In this document: piece after piece, positions 17,409 through 27,002 of the stretch
Numbering within the stretch: the stretch's first letter is position 1
Layout: each line of letters begins with the position of its first letter
Origin: Agrilactobacillus composti DSM 18527 = JCM 14202
Lineage (GTDB): Bacteria; Bacillota; Bacilli; Lactobacillales; Lactobacillaceae
Assembly: GCF_001436375.1 (NCBI RefSeq)
Contig: NZ_AZGA01000070.1
Span: 1 to 64,000, forward strand
Length of the DNA stretch: 64,000 nt
Reading direction: 5' to 3'
The notes under the pieces: generated by a model
What the model was told of the DNA's origin: nothing
Database searches by the model: none
Seen by the model: the letters and a program-made list of their open reading frames with translations, nothing else
Made by a program: the position numbers and the translations under genes

Positions 17409-17951
17409 TTATGGGGTCACGATCCACCATTTGGTGATCAGATCCGTCAATATTGGTGAATAACGGACCATGCCCGTACTGACCCAAGAATGCCCTAAAG
17501 CAGCCTGTAAGCCATCAACGGGAATCAACGCCACCAAATAAAGGATCAAAAAGATCCCCACATAATTTGTAACAAACGCTAAAATCATCGCACCTAAGAC
17601 GCTCATGGAGTAATTCATGGGATAAAATTGTAATGGTGCCAAAAACAGACCAACAAATTTCATGATCAGCCAGCCAATCAATAGAATCAAAAGAAAAGCA
17701 AACCCGGCATAAAATGCGGTGTCGAGTTTCAAACCCAAGCTGGCATCAAAAAAAGCAAAATGACTACTTGTGGTGGCTGACGGGTATGGAATCAAAAGTG
17801 TCAGATTACTACCTAGACCGCGATATATCAAATAAGCAATCCCAAAAAACACAAGATAGCTGATTGAATAAATTGTTTGTAAAATTAAACCACGGCGGGC
17901 ACCTATATAAATTCCATAGGCCAATACCAAAATAATTAAGAAGCTCAACAT
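17409..17951 (-). CDS. cvpA: CvpA family membrane protein
   Basis: 180 residues with four predicted membrane helices and the N-terminal LAYGIYIGARRGLI typical of CvpA/YshB. CvpA homologues affect colicin V production or envelope stress tolerance in enteric bacteria; the function in lactobacilli is unknown. Placed 23 bp after zapA and before mutS2, as in B. subtilis (zapA-yshB-mutSB). Confidence 0.88.
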   Translation of the reverse strand: MLSFLIILVLAYGIYIGARRGLILQTIYSISYLVFFGIAYLIYRGLGSNLTLLIPYPSATTSSHFAFFDASLGLKLDTAFYAGFAFLLILLIGWLIMKFVGLFLAPLQFYPMNYSMSVLGAMILAFVTNYVGIFLILYLVALIPVDGLQAALGHSWVSTGMVRYSPILTDLITKWWIVTP

Positions 17952-17974
17952 ACTTTTCCTTCACCAACTATAGA

Positions 17975-18235
17975 CTAATCTTGTGACTGGTCCTGATTTT
18001 GTTTTTTCAAATCATTGAGTTCCGATTTGTATTTAATTTGATCTGAAATGGCATTAAAAGCTAATAAGATGGCGGCATCTTCCTTAGAAATGTTGGGGGA
18101 CAAGTTTTGGATCTCCGCCAGCTGTGTGTTTAACAACTCTGTCACTGCGGTCATATGGCCCACACTACCAGGCCCAATAATCACGTAGTCTTTCCCATCA
18201 ATATTAGCCTTAAAGCGTCTTTTTTCCTCGTTCAT
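17975..18235 (-). CDS. zapA: cell division protein ZapA
   Basis: 86 residues. The N-terminal segment KRRFKANIDGKDYVIIGPGS followed by a long helix ending in a Lys/Gln-rich coiled coil is the ZapA architecture. It binds FtsZ and promotes bundling of the Z ring. Neighbour of cvpA and mutS2 in the standard order. Confidence 0.9.
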   Translation of the reverse strand: MNEEKRRFKANIDGKDYVIIGPGSVGHMTAVTELLNTQLAEIQNLSPNISKEDAAILLAFNAISDQIKYKSELNDLKKQNQDQSQD

Positions 18236-18327
18236 GAGGATTCTCCTTTAAATAATGCCCAGTTAATGAATGTTATTTTACCACAAAATGACCCATTCAA
18301 AAAATAACTGTGCAATAAAATCTTTAA

Positions 18328-18651
18328 TTAATAATCCGTACCATCGTCATTGATGAACGTATTTAAAACTTCTTCAACCATATTCCATTCGTCGTCATCT
18401 TCAATTGGGTACAGGTCACCTTCGGCCACATCCCCGTTTTCATCTGGCTTAAACGAAAAGGCTTGAATTTCAACTTCTTCATCTTCTTTGGCACTGGCCG
18501 GGTATAACAAGACATAAGACTTGCCATAATCCTCAGAATCAAAAGTAAAAAGTACTTGATAAAGTTCTTCGTTACCCTGATCATCAACTAACGTCACATA
18601 GCGATCGTTCATGTCTTTTGAATTTTGCTGGTTATCTTTGTGTTCACTCAT
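18328..18651 (-). CDS. yrzB: YrzB family protein (DUF1292)
   Basis: 107 very acidic residues with VTLVDDQGNEELYQVLFTF, YVLLYPA and a C-terminal acidic stretch (EDDDEWNMVEEVLNTF), which match DUF1292. The function is unknown; it lies just after ireB and ruvX, the conserved Firmicutes order. Confidence 0.9.
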   Translation of the reverse strand: MSEHKDNQQNSKDMNDRYVTLVDDQGNEELYQVLFTFDSEDYGKSYVLLYPASAKEDEEVEIQAFSFKPDENGDVAEGDLYPIEDDDEWNMVEEVLNTFINDDGTDY

Positions 18652-18706
18652 AATATTTTTCCTCCGTTAAATAAACCATTCTTGGTCAAAACAATTCTAA
18701 TTTCAG

Positions 18707-19144
18707 CTAAAGAGTGGTTAATTTACCTTTGCTATCTAAATAGTTTTGCAAAATCATGACCGAAGCCAGCTTATCAATAACTTTTTTACGTTTTTTCCGA
18801 GATGTATCGGCTTCTTCTACCAACATCCGGGTTGCTTGGACCGTGGTCAAACGCTCATCAATAAAATCAATGGGCAACCCAAACTTCTCTTTTAACAATT
18901 CGCCATAGTCTTGCGCCTTTTGCGCCCTGGGGCCAATGGTGTTGTTCATATTTTTGGGCAAACCTAATACGAAGCCTTGGACATCGTATTTTTGGGCTAA
19001 TTCTGCCACACGATCCAAACCAAATTCTGCTTTATCCTCATCAATGGCGATAATTTCAACGCCTTGGGCAGTCCAACCCAGCAAATCCGAAACGGATACG
19101 CCGACAGTCTTTGAACCCACGTCAAGTCCCATTAGTCTTGGCAT
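18707..19144 (-). CDS. ruvX: Holliday junction resolvase-like protein RuvX/YqgF
   Basis: 145 residues of RNase H-like fold: [30 protein letters not shown], and [11 protein letters not shown] with acidic residues at the catalytic positions. In E. coli YqgF takes part in maturation of 16S rRNA; a resolvase role is by fold similarity. Its start overlaps the ireB stop by one base (TAATG). Confidence 0.94.
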   Translation of the reverse strand: MPRLMGLDVGSKTVGVSVSDLLGWTAQGVEIIAIDEDKAEFGLDRVAELAQKYDVQGFVLGLPKNMNNTIGPRAQKAQDYGELLKEKFGLPIDFIDERLTTVQATRMLVEEADTSRKKRKKVIDKLASVMILQNYLDSKGKLTTL

Positions 19145-19401
19145 TATTGGTTTTTCTCCAAATAATTCCGAACTAACTCTTCGATAATTTCATCGCGTTC
19201 ATGTTTGCGAATCAAGTTACGGGCATCGTTATGCCGGGGAATATAGGCCGGATCGCCTGACAGCAAATAACCCACGATCTGATTGATCGGATTATAGCCC
19301 TTTTCCTCAAGTGCCTGATAGACCGCTTCTAGCGTTTGTTTGACGTTTTTGTTGTTATTATCGCCAAAATTAAAATGCATTGTTTCATCTAAAGAACTCA
19401 T
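19144..19401 (-). CDS. ireB: IreB family regulatory phosphoprotein (DUF965)
   Basis: 85 residues starting [15 protein letters not shown]; the N-terminal threonine and serine residues are the likely phosphosites by comparison with E. faecalis IreB, which is phosphorylated by kinase IreK and affects cephalosporin resistance. The segment [19 protein letters not shown] is highly conserved. The five codons upstream in frame have no better start signal. Located between alaS and ruvX as usual. Confidence 0.94.
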   Translation of the reverse strand: MSSLDETMHFNFGDNNNKNVKQTLEAVYQALEEKGYNPINQIVGYLLSGDPAYIPRHNDARNLIRKHERDEIIEELVRNYLEKNQ

Positions 19402-19419
19402 GCCAATGACCCCCAATTT

Positions 19420-19466
19420 TTGTGCTCATTAATGATAATTGTAACTGATTTACAATTAAAGCACAA
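19420..19466. other. nested hairpin between alaS and ireB
   Basis: TTGTGC (19420-19425) pairs with GCACAA (19461-19466), and inside it AATTGTAA (19437-19444) pairs with TTACAATT (19450-19457). There is no clear T run, so it may be an mRNA-processing or stabilising structure rather than a terminator. Confidence 0.35.
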
Positions 19467-19481
19467 TTAATTCTGAGAAAA

Positions 19482-22127
19482 CTATTGTGCTGCAAGCCAT
19501 GTAACGGCCTGTTTCAAAGCATCTGGTAAGCCTGCGGGCTTCTTGCCGCCGGCTTGGGCCATATCTGGCCGGCCACCACCGCCACCGTTAACCAGCGGCG
19601 CAATGGCTTTGATCAAATCGCCAGCTTTAATGCCCTTTTTAACCGTTGCCGCAGCCACAGCCACGATCAAGCTAACTTTATCGCCTTGAGCTGTGCCTAA
19701 TACTAACACATCAGAGGCTTGTTTTTGCTTCCACTGATCTGCCAATTGCCGCAAAGCATTCATGCCATCAACTTGTAATTGCCCGGTAATAATTGAATAA
19801 TCCCCGGCAGTTTGTACGTTGGTGAAGATATCGCTCACTTGTTCCTGGGCAAACTTAGCCTTTAAGCGATCGTTGGCCTTGGTCAAATCCCGAACTTGAT
19901 CCTTTAATTGCGCAACTTTGTCAACCACCTCGTCAGTCTTGACAACCTTTAGGCTTTGCGCCGTCTGTTGCAATAAGGTTTGTTGTTTTGAAAGATATTC
20001 AAAAGCCGCTTGCGACGTTACCGCTTCGATCCGTCGTACACCGGCACCGACTGCCGATTCAGATTGAATCTTGAACAACCCGATTTCAGAAGTATTGTTC
20101 ACATGGGTTCCCCCACATAACTCAATGGACCAGTCGCCCACATTTACAACGCGGACCACATCCCCATATTTTTCTGAGAACAGGGCAATGGCCCCCATTT
20201 TTTTAGCTTCAGCCATGGAAGTTTCCACAGTTTTCACTGGAATTTCAGCCCAAATCTTTTCGTTGACGATACTTTCAATTTGGGTCAATTCTTCTGGGGT
20301 CACTTGACCAAAGTTGGTGAAGTCAAACCGCAGATAATCTGGCTCTACTAATGAGCCAGCCTGGTGCGTATGGGCACCTAAAACTTCCCGTAAGGCTTGG
20401 TCTAATAAGTGGGTAGCTGTATGGTTGCGCCGAACTTTCTTTCTAAAGGTTTCATTGACCTGTAAGCTATAGGTCGTCCCCTTTTGTAACGGTTTTAAAA
20501 CGTCTACAAAATGCAAAGGTTGCCCATTTGGTGCATGCTGAACATCGGTGACCCGGGCGACGACTTCATTTTGGTCGTTTTTGATCACCCCAATATCAGC
20601 CACTTGGCCCCCCATTTCTGCATAAAACGGCGTTTCATCAAAGAGCAGTTCTGCTTTGCCACTGGCCACGCTGTCTTGTAATTGGTCAGCTACGATAATG
20701 TCTGTTAGCACACTTTCGTTATCGATCAATTCCACATAGCCGGTAAATTCACTGGGATCTTTAATATCCATTAACAACTTATTCTGTGACCCCATGGATT
20801 GCACGTCACCCCGGGCAGCCCGGGCCCGCTGCTTTTGCTGAGCCATTTCGGCTTTAAAGCCTTCTTGATCCACATCTAATCCCGCATCGTGGGCATATTC
20901 ACTGGTCAAGTCCACTGGGAACCCATAGGTATCAAATAACTTAAAGGCATCGGCGCCGCTGATGACTTTGGTACCTGCAGTTTTTAGGCTGGCAATCAAA
21001 TCATTTAACAAATCTAAGCCATCTTTTAAAGTTTCCTGGAAACGATCTTCCTCGGATTTAATAACTTTGGCAATATACTCTTTTTGGGCGAGAACATCAG
21101 GGTAATAGCTTTGCATGATTTTGCCAACAGTTGGTACTAATTGATACAAGAAAGCACCCTGGATACCCAATTTTTGGCCATTTAAAGAGGCTCTCCGAAT
21201 TAAGCGCCGTAAGACGTAGCCCCGACCTTCGTTAGAAGGTAAAGCCCCATCCCCAATGGCAAAAGTAACCGCCCGGGCATGATCGGCAATAATCTTAAAG
21301 GACGTATCATCAGCTTTGTTATCGCCATATTTCTTAGCAGCACTGAGGTCTTCCGTTTGGTGAATCAGCGGTAGGAATAAATCTGTTTCAAAGTTAGTCG
21401 GGGCATCTTGGATGATGGAGACCATCCGCTCCAAGCCCATCCCCGTATCAATATTTTTATGGGGTTGTTCCACGTAACGACCATCTGGTAAATGGTTGAA
21501 TTCAGAAAAGACGATATTCCAAATTTCCAAGTAACGTTCGTTTTCCCCACCAGGATAACTTTCTGGATCATCTTCCGGCAAATTATTATATTTTTGACCC
21601 CGATCATAAAAAATTTCAGAGTCTGGGCCACTTGGGCCTTCACCAATATCCCAGAAGTTATCTTCAGCTTCTAAAATATGATCTTCGGGCACACCCACAA
21701 CTTCATGCCAAATTCGGTGGGCTTCAGTATCTTTGGGGTAAACAGTGACATATAATTTGTCCCCTTCAAAGTCAAACCAATCTGGGCTAGTCAGTAATTC
21801 CCAGGCCCAAGGAATCGCACTTTCCTTGAAGTAATCCCCCACTGAAAAGTTCCCCAGCATTTCAAAGAAAGTATGATGCCGAGCGGTTTTACCCACATTT
21901 TCAATGTCATTGGTCCGAATACTCTTTTGGGCATTGGTGATCCTAGGGTTTTTAGGAACGACGCTGCCGTCAAAATATTTTTTCAATGTCGCTACCCCAG
22001 AGTTGATCCAAAGTAACGTGGGATCGTCTTGGGGAATTAAAGATGCGCTGGGTTCCACATCATGACCCTTACTCTTGAAAAAATCTAAAAACATTTGCCG
22101 AGTCTGGGCACTGGTCAGTTTTTTCAT
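19482..22127 (-). CDS. alaS: alanyl-tRNA synthetase
   Basis: 881 residues. Class II catalytic core from the N-terminus (ARHHTFFEMLGNFSVGDYFK, GMGLERM), the editing-domain zinc motif HTATH with ELCGGTHV, and a C-terminal C-Ala domain rich in Gly (GGGGGRPDMAQAGG). Charges tRNA-Ala and clears Ser/Gly mischarging. The frame extends upstream to 22169, but GGAGG before the ATG at 22127 and the MKKLTSAQ start fit the family. Preceded by a T-box leader. Confidence 0.97.
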   Translation of the reverse strand: MKKLTSAQTRQMFLDFFKSKGHDVEPSASLIPQDDPTLLWINSGVATLKKYFDGSVVPKNPRITNAQKSIRTNDIENVGKTARHHTFFEMLGNFSVGDYFKESAIPWAWELLTSPDWFDFEGDKLYVTVYPKDTEAHRIWHEVVGVPEDHILEAEDNFWDIGEGPSGPDSEIFYDRGQKYNNLPEDDPESYPGGENERYLEIWNIVFSEFNHLPDGRYVEQPHKNIDTGMGLERMVSIIQDAPTNFETDLFLPLIHQTEDLSAAKKYGDNKADDTSFKIIADHARAVTFAIGDGALPSNEGRGYVLRRLIRRASLNGQKLGIQGAFLYQLVPTVGKIMQSYYPDVLAQKEYIAKVIKSEEDRFQETLKDGLDLLNDLIASLKTAGTKVISGADAFKLFDTYGFPVDLTSEYAHDAGLDVDQEGFKAEMAQQKQRARAARGDVQSMGSQNKLLMDIKDPSEFTGYVELIDNESVLTDIIVADQLQDSVASGKAELLFDETPFYAEMGGQVADIGVIKNDQNEVVARVTDVQHAPNGQPLHFVDVLKPLQKGTTYSLQVNETFRKKVRRNHTATHLLDQALREVLGAHTHQAGSLVEPDYLRFDFTNFGQVTPEELTQIESIVNEKIWAEIPVKTVETSMAEAKKMGAIALFSEKYGDVVRVVNVGDWSIELCGGTHVNNTSEIGLFKIQSESAVGAGVRRIEAVTSQAAFEYLSKQQTLLQQTAQSLKVVKTDEVVDKVAQLKDQVRDLTKANDRLKAKFAQEQVSDIFTNVQTAGDYSIITGQLQVDGMNALRQLADQWKQKQASDVLVLGTAQGDKVSLIVAVAAATVKKGIKAGDLIKAIAPLVNGGGGGRPDMAQAGGKKPAGLPDALKQAVTWLAAQ

Positions 22128-22149
22128 TAAAAAATAGCCTCCATTAGCA

Positions 22150-22352
22150 CTAAGCGAATAAAAAGACACCTTTGCGATTCAAGGACGCCTAAACGCGGTA
22201 CCACCTTGATTGCAACGATGTCTTCGTTAGCCACTCAATCATTTATTATCTCATTTATTAATCACAGGTAGCAAATCCTTAGATCACGGGAATCTTCACA
22301 GCAACGATTCCTTTCTGAACGTGAGCGCTAAAAATTTATGGCCTTTTTATCG
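22150..22352 (-). ncRNA. T-box riboswitch leader of alaS
   Basis: The minus strand holds the T-box sequence AAGGTGGTACCGCG (22207-22194), which pairs with the NCCA end of uncharged tRNA. It is followed by a terminator helix (AGGCGTCCTT with AAGGTGTCT and a T run near 22165). A stem with GAATC and GATTC arms near 22315-22293 contains GCT, a plausible alanine specifier codon. Uncharged tRNA-Ala should stabilise the antiterminator and raise alaS expression. Confidence 0.9.
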
Positions 22353-22358
22353 TTTATT

Positions 22359-22388
22359 ATTATAGAGCAGTCCTTGGACATAAGTCAA
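22359..22388 (-). promoter_or_regulatory. promoter of the alaS T-box transcript
   Basis: -35 TTGACT (22388-22383), 18-bp spacer and -10 TATAAT (22364-22359) on the minus strand. The -35 overlaps the last codons of the upstream gene. Confidence 0.75.
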
Positions 22389-23335
22389 TCATCAGATAAG
22401 ACGATTGAAATCATGGGCCGATAAAAAATTTGAGCGGCGGTAAATTCTGCCGCTGCTTGCGTATTTAAATAATAGGGTGACAAACTTAAGGCCTGTCTGC
22501 TGCCACTAACTTGACCACTGGTACCAACTAAACCTTGGGTCAATAACTCAGCTTGATTGACCCCCAAAGGATACGTCAAGCCAAAATACGTGTCTAGGGC
22601 CACGGGCCAAGTTGGCGTTTGATAGGCATTGCCCCAAGGAAAAATCTGCGGATACTTGGTATTACGCAAATACAAGTAATCCCAGTGATCTAATAAGGTC
22701 ATCCCCTGTTGCGAAAGGGCTTGGCTCAATTGCTCTGGGGTTTGGTCAGGGCGTTTGGTGGTAACTTGATAATAAGCCTGATCAGCCATCAACGTGCTGA
22801 TGCTCCACGGGTTAATAATCTGCTTGGGCAGCTGCTGCGTATCAGGATCAGACGTGGTTTGCTGCAGTTGCATCAACGTATTTTGAATGTCACCTTGACG
22901 GCGCTTGGCAAAAAGGGGGTCGCCAAAAAATTCCCCTGTTTTAATGGCAATCACGCCTTGGGGTTGTTGGCTCAACACCACAGGGGTTTTAACCACTAAC
23001 ATCGGTGCCATATCTAAAGTTTGTTGTGTCAATAATTGGCGCCTTACCTGATCGCCATCATCAGGCAAAGTGGCCATGAGATCATGGATCCGTTGCGGAC
23101 GCAAGCCCAACTTCACTTGCGCATCACCTGGAATAAACACAAAATCAAATCCGGCAATAAAGGCTTGATAGCTATTAAACTGATAGCCCTTAAACCTATA
23201 ATGATAGGGTCGAATTTGGCTAATGGGTAATAAGGGGCTCACAAAATAACGCAGCAGTTGCTGGAATTGATGACGTTTATCAGCGTCAGTCAATTGATTC
23301 CATTGGGGCAGCTGCAAGGCGTTAGGGCTAGCCAT
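22385..23335 (-). CDS. conserved hypothetical protein, unrecognised
   Basis: 316 residues, not assigned with confidence. Soluble, no signal peptide and no membrane helix. Features: an N-terminal Leu/Gln-rich helix, the segment QAFIAGFDFVFIPGD near residue 60, a PMLVVKTPVV segment, and IFPWGNAY near residue 233. FIPG and PWGN are reminiscent of formylglycine-generating-enzyme-like (SUMF1) folds, but catalytic cysteines are absent, so this is only a hint. ATG start; it lies 2 bp after the RNA helicase gene in the same direction and upstream of the alaS promoter. Confidence 0.55.
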   Translation of the reverse strand: MASPNALQLPQWNQLTDADKRHQFQQLLRYFVSPLLPISQIRPYHYRFKGYQFNSYQAFIAGFDFVFIPGDAQVKLGLRPQRIHDLMATLPDDGDQVRRQLLTQQTLDMAPMLVVKTPVVLSQQPQGVIAIKTGEFFGDPLFAKRRQGDIQNTLMQLQQTTSDPDTQQLPKQIINPWSISTLMADQAYYQVTTKRPDQTPEQLSQALSQQGMTLLDHWDYLYLRNTKYPQIFPWGNAYQTPTWPVALDTYFGLTYPLGVNQAELLTQGLVGTSGQVSGSRQALSLSPYYLNTQAAAEFTAAQIFYRPMISIVLSDD

Positions 23336-23337
23336 GG

Positions 23338-24678
23338 CTATTTACCTCGATTCTTCTTAGCCCGTTTCATCCGGCGCTTTTCAATCTTACGTTTTTGAAA
23401 CTGATCTTGTGAAATGGCTTCTTTGATTTTCTTTTTATAACCAGGCTTTTTCTTGATTTTTGCCTTTTTCACAAAGCCCTTCAGTTTTGGATCTAAATCC
23501 GCGGCTTTCTTTTGGCGATGCTCCCGGCGATTACGCTTAGGCGCGGCCACTAATTCATCATTTTCCAAACGGATGGGCGCAAATACAACCCCCATCTTCT
23601 CCAAATCATCGATTTCTTGTTCATCATCAGGACCATAAAGGGTCAAGGCTGTTCCAGCTAAGCCATTACGTCCGGTACGACCTACCCGATGAATGAAGAA
23701 CTCAGGGTCTCTTGGCAGCTCATAGTTCACCACTTCAGAAACCCCTTCGATATCAATCCCCCGGGCAGCTAAATCAGTAGCCACCACGTATTGATATTTC
23801 AGTTCATGAATCTCTTTCATGATACGCTTACGTTCTCGTGCTTGAATGCCACCGTGGATCCGGGCCACATTTAAGCCTTGATCCTTTAAGAAATGATAAA
23901 CTTCATCGACCTTTTCTTTGGTGTTAGCAAAAATCAAAACCAAGTAAGGTTCCCCAAGGGTCACTAATTTTTGTAAAATTTGTTTTTTATCCTTCCCTTT
24001 GGTGAAGAACAACTGATTTTTGATCGTGCTAGGAATTAAGGTCGTCGCTTTGATTTGTTCAAATAGGGGATTATGCAAATATTTCCGTAAAAAAGGCTGC
24101 AGTTTTGGTGGAATCGTGGCAGAAAATACCAGAACTTGTAGTTGTGCTGGCATTTTACTGGCAATTTGATCCACGTCCTTTAAAAAGCCTAAATCAAGCG
24201 TCATATCAGCTTCATCCACCACGAAAATCTTGGCCGTTTGAATTTGTAACGCCGCACTATTGACCAAATCTAAAATTCGGCCCGGTGTGCCAATGACAAT
24301 ATGGGGTTGTTGATTTTCGAGCTTTTCGATTTGCCGCTTCTTATCAGTGCCCCCCACATAATTGTGAATTCGGATTTGGGGATCATAGGCGGCTATCAAG
24401 GTTTCAAAGGTGTCCTGTAATTGGGTAGCCAATTCCCGGCTGGGCGCGGTAATGACGGCTTGAACCACTTCTTGAGTCGGGTCTATTTTTTCTAAAATTG
24501 GGATCAAGAAGGTATGGGTCTTGCCACTGCCAGTTTGTGACTGACCAATGACATCCCGGCCACTTAAGACTGGGGGTAACAGTTTTTCTTGAACCGGTGT
24601 CGGGGTGGTGAAATTAATCTTATCCAAGGCGTCAATCATCTTGGATGAAAGTGAAAATTGTTTAAAAGTTGCTGCCAT
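23338..24678 (-). CDS. cshB: DEAD-box RNA helicase (CshB-like)
   Basis: 446 residues with all DEAD-box motifs: Q motif TPVQEK, motif I SQTGSGKT, Ia PSRELATQ, II VVDEADM, III VFSAT, and VI HRVGRTGR. The C-terminal 70 residues are very basic (KKAKIKKKPGYKKK, RRMKRAKKNRGK), a likely RNA-binding tail. Members act in ribosome assembly, RNA decay and cold adaptation. Its start overlaps the nrnA stop by one base (TAATG). The precise paralogue (CshB/YqfR) is inferred from overall form. Confidence 0.88.
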   Translation of the reverse strand: MAATFKQFSLSSKMIDALDKINFTTPTPVQEKLLPPVLSGRDVIGQSQTGSGKTHTFLIPILEKIDPTQEVVQAVITAPSRELATQLQDTFETLIAAYDPQIRIHNYVGGTDKKRQIEKLENQQPHIVIGTPGRILDLVNSAALQIQTAKIFVVDEADMTLDLGFLKDVDQIASKMPAQLQVLVFSATIPPKLQPFLRKYLHNPLFEQIKATTLIPSTIKNQLFFTKGKDKKQILQKLVTLGEPYLVLIFANTKEKVDEVYHFLKDQGLNVARIHGGIQARERKRIMKEIHELKYQYVVATDLAARGIDIEGVSEVVNYELPRDPEFFIHRVGRTGRNGLAGTALTLYGPDDEQEIDDLEKMGVVFAPIRLENDELVAAPKRNRREHRQKKAADLDPKLKGFVKKAKIKKKPGYKKKIKEAISQDQFQKRKIEKRRMKRAKKNRGK

Positions 24679-25643
24679 TAATGCTTAACCTCATTTTCTT
24701 TATACGTGCTGACGAGTTGTTGTAGCGCTTCATAGATTGTCGTAACTTCTCCTAAATCCCGAGCGCGGGCGCCACTGGCCAAGGGATGGCCCCCACCGCG
24801 GTGAGCTTTGGCCAATTCGTTGATAACTGGTCCCTTGGAGCGGAAATGAACCCGGTAAGTCCCATCTAGTTGTTCCACCACTAAAATCCAAGCCAAGCAT
24901 TCTTTTAAGTGTCCTGGCGTGGATACCACTGCATTGACCTGGTCATCGGCGATCCCCATCTCTTTTAACAAAGCTCGGGAAATCACCATCAAACCAGTAC
25001 CATTAGTATCAATTTGTAAATGATCATAAACAAAAGACTGCAATTTAGCTTGGGCCAAAGTAACCTCACTCATATGTTGGCTCACTTTGTCCAAGGCAAA
25101 ATCAAAACTGGTTAATTCTGCAGCAATCCTAAAGGTTTCCGGACTGGTGGATGGGTACATGAAACGACCGGTGTCCCCCACGATGCCGGCGTAAAGTTGA
25201 CGTGCGGCGGTCGTATTCAATTTCAACATTCCCGCACTGGCATCCACCAGCTGGGTAATAATTTCAGAAGTACTGGAGGCATCATCATTGACGTAAACCA
25301 AATCCCCATAGTGGTCATCATCGGGGTGATGGTCGATTTTAATGAGATAAGCCCCTTGATCATAACGTTTGTCGCTGATTCGCGGCGTGTTGGCCGTATC
25401 ACAAACAATTACTAAAGCATCTTGATAAATGTCATCCCCAATGGTATCCATGGTATCGATCCAATCCAAATCGCCAATGGGACCGCCGACTTTATAAACT
25501 TTTTTATCAGGGAAACTATTTTTGATAACATTGGCCAATCCGCTCTGGGAGCCAATGGCATCCGGATCGGGATTTTCATGGCGATGAATGATAATTGTGG
25601 GATAGGCACTGATTTTTGCTAAAATATCCTGAAAGATTGTCAT
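24678..25643 (-). CDS. nrnA: bifunctional oligoribonuclease / PAP phosphatase NrnA
   Basis: 321 residues of the DHH/DHHA1 family: HRHENPDPDAIGSQ, VIVCDTANTPR, the DHHPDDD motif and the C-terminal GGGHPLASGA. NrnA degrades nano-RNA and 3'-phosphoadenosine 5'-phosphate and in some Firmicutes also linear pApA from c-di-AMP. Starts 1 bp after the ytoI stop, so the two are cotranscribed; the ytoI-nrnA pair is also found in B. subtilis. Confidence 0.93.
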   Translation of the reverse strand: MTIFQDILAKISAYPTIIIHRHENPDPDAIGSQSGLANVIKNSFPDKKVYKVGGPIGDLDWIDTMDTIGDDIYQDALVIVCDTANTPRISDKRYDQGAYLIKIDHHPDDDHYGDLVYVNDDASSTSEIITQLVDASAGMLKLNTTAARQLYAGIVGDTGRFMYPSTSPETFRIAAELTSFDFALDKVSQHMSEVTLAQAKLQSFVYDHLQIDTNGTGLMVISRALLKEMGIADDQVNAVVSTPGHLKECLAWILVVEQLDGTYRVHFRSKGPVINELAKAHRGGGHPLASGARARDLGEVTTIYEALQQLVSTYKENEVKH

Positions 25644-25644
25644 A

Positions 25645-26982
25645 TTAATTCCTCTCTAGTAACTGCAACATTAAAATCGCTTTAGCAACAATAACATGAT
25701 TTACGTAAACATTCACATCTATTTTTGCCGAACGCCGCCCAATATCTAAAATTTGGGGTCGAATCGTTAAATTACTTTCCAATTGAATCAATTTTAAATA
25801 ATGCAGATCCATTTGTTCCACAATGGCGTTTTTCTTATAGTGATTGTTCAACAAACGCTGGCAGCTATCTGCCACTAACTCGGATAAAACCCCAAAGGCA
25901 ATCGTCCCTAGACTATTCACCAATTGTGGTTGAACTTCAAAGCGATAAGCCCCCTGAACTTGGGCGCTGAGCGTGGGATCTAGTTCTGTATCAGTCTCTT
26001 GTAAGCTGCCAATCATTTGATCATAAAAAGTATCGGTGACTTGAGGCTGTCTTGGGGCCATTTGCATGGTCTCCATAATATCTTTTCGAGAAACGATCCC
26101 CTCTAGCTGAAGTTTGTTGTCCACCACCGGAATCATCTCTAAACTATTCCAAGTCATCAAATGACCGGCACTGGCCACACTGCTGTTCTTACGCACCACC
26201 AGGGGATCTTTCGTCATTATTTTTTCCAAAGGCGTCTTATTAGACCGTTCCAACACATCTTTACCAGTGACAACGCCTAACAGCCGCATTTGTTTATTGA
26301 CTACTGGAAATCTAGAGTGACCCCTTTTTTGAGTCAGTTGGATGTAGTCCTTCACGGATTGCGTGTTCAATAAGTAATCTGCTTGGGCAAGGGGTTGATA
26401 AATATCCCCCACGGTGACGATTTCTTTTTTGATTAATTGGTTGGTCAAAACCCGGTTGATTATTGCGGCAACCGTAAAGGTATCGTAAGTTGTCCCCAAC
26501 ACTGGCAGCGCCAATTCGTTGGATAAATCAATAATACTTTGGGTGGCTGAAAAGCCCCCAGTGATCAAGACCGCCGCCCCATTTTGCATAGCTAGGCGCT
26601 GGCCATCTTCTCGGTTCCCAATGATCATCAAAGATTTGGGTGTGATGTAGCGCTCCATAGCTTGTAGGGTCATGGCCCCAATGACAAACTTATCCAATAA
26701 CTTGTCTAAGCCGTTAAAGCCCCCATAAACTTCCCCATCAATCGCTTTAACGATTTCTCGAAAGGTTAGGTTTTCAATCTTCCCCTTTAAGCGCTGTTCG
26801 ATCCGCATGGTCCCGACCCGTTCAATCGTCGTGACTAGGCCTTCAGTTTCAGCCGTTTTAATGGCCCGATAGGCCGTCCCTTCACTGACATTTAACGCCC
26901 GGGCAATAGAGCGCACGGATATCTTATTGCCAATGGGGACGGTTTCAATATAATCCAATATTTGTTCATGTTTTGTTGTCAC
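25645..26982 (-). CDS. ytoI: YtoI: HTH-DRTGG-CBS-thioesterase-like protein
   Basis: 445 residues, GTG start with a GAGGGTG ribosome site. Order of domains: winged HTH (1-65, VRSIARALNVSEGTAYRAIKTAE), DRTGG domain (about 75-185), two CBS domains (about 195-310), and a hot-dog thioesterase-like domain (about 335-440). Probably a ligand-sensing regulator; the ligand is unknown. CBS domains often bind adenine nucleotides, and the link to nrnA suggests a connection to nucleotide second messengers. This link is inference. Confidence 0.88.
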   Translation of the reverse strand: MTTKHEQILDYIETVPIGNKISVRSIARALNVSEGTAYRAIKTAETEGLVTTIERVGTMRIEQRLKGKIENLTFREIVKAIDGEVYGGFNGLDKLLDKFVIGAMTLQAMERYITPKSLMIIGNREDGQRLAMQNGAAVLITGGFSATQSIIDLSNELALPVLGTTYDTFTVAAIINRVLTNQLIKKEIVTVGDIYQPLAQADYLLNTQSVKDYIQLTQKRGHSRFPVVNKQMRLLGVVTGKDVLERSNKTPLEKIMTKDPLVVRKNSSVASAGHLMTWNSLEMIPVVDNKLQLEGIVSRKDIMETMQMAPRQPQVTDTFYDQMIGSLQETDTELDPTLSAQVQGAYRFEVQPQLVNSLGTIAFGVLSELVADSCQRLLNNHYKKNAIVEQMDLHYLKLIQLESNLTIRPQILDIGRRSAKIDVNVYVNHVIVAKAILMLQLLERN

Positions 26983-27002
26983 AGAAACACCCTCAATATC
27001 TG

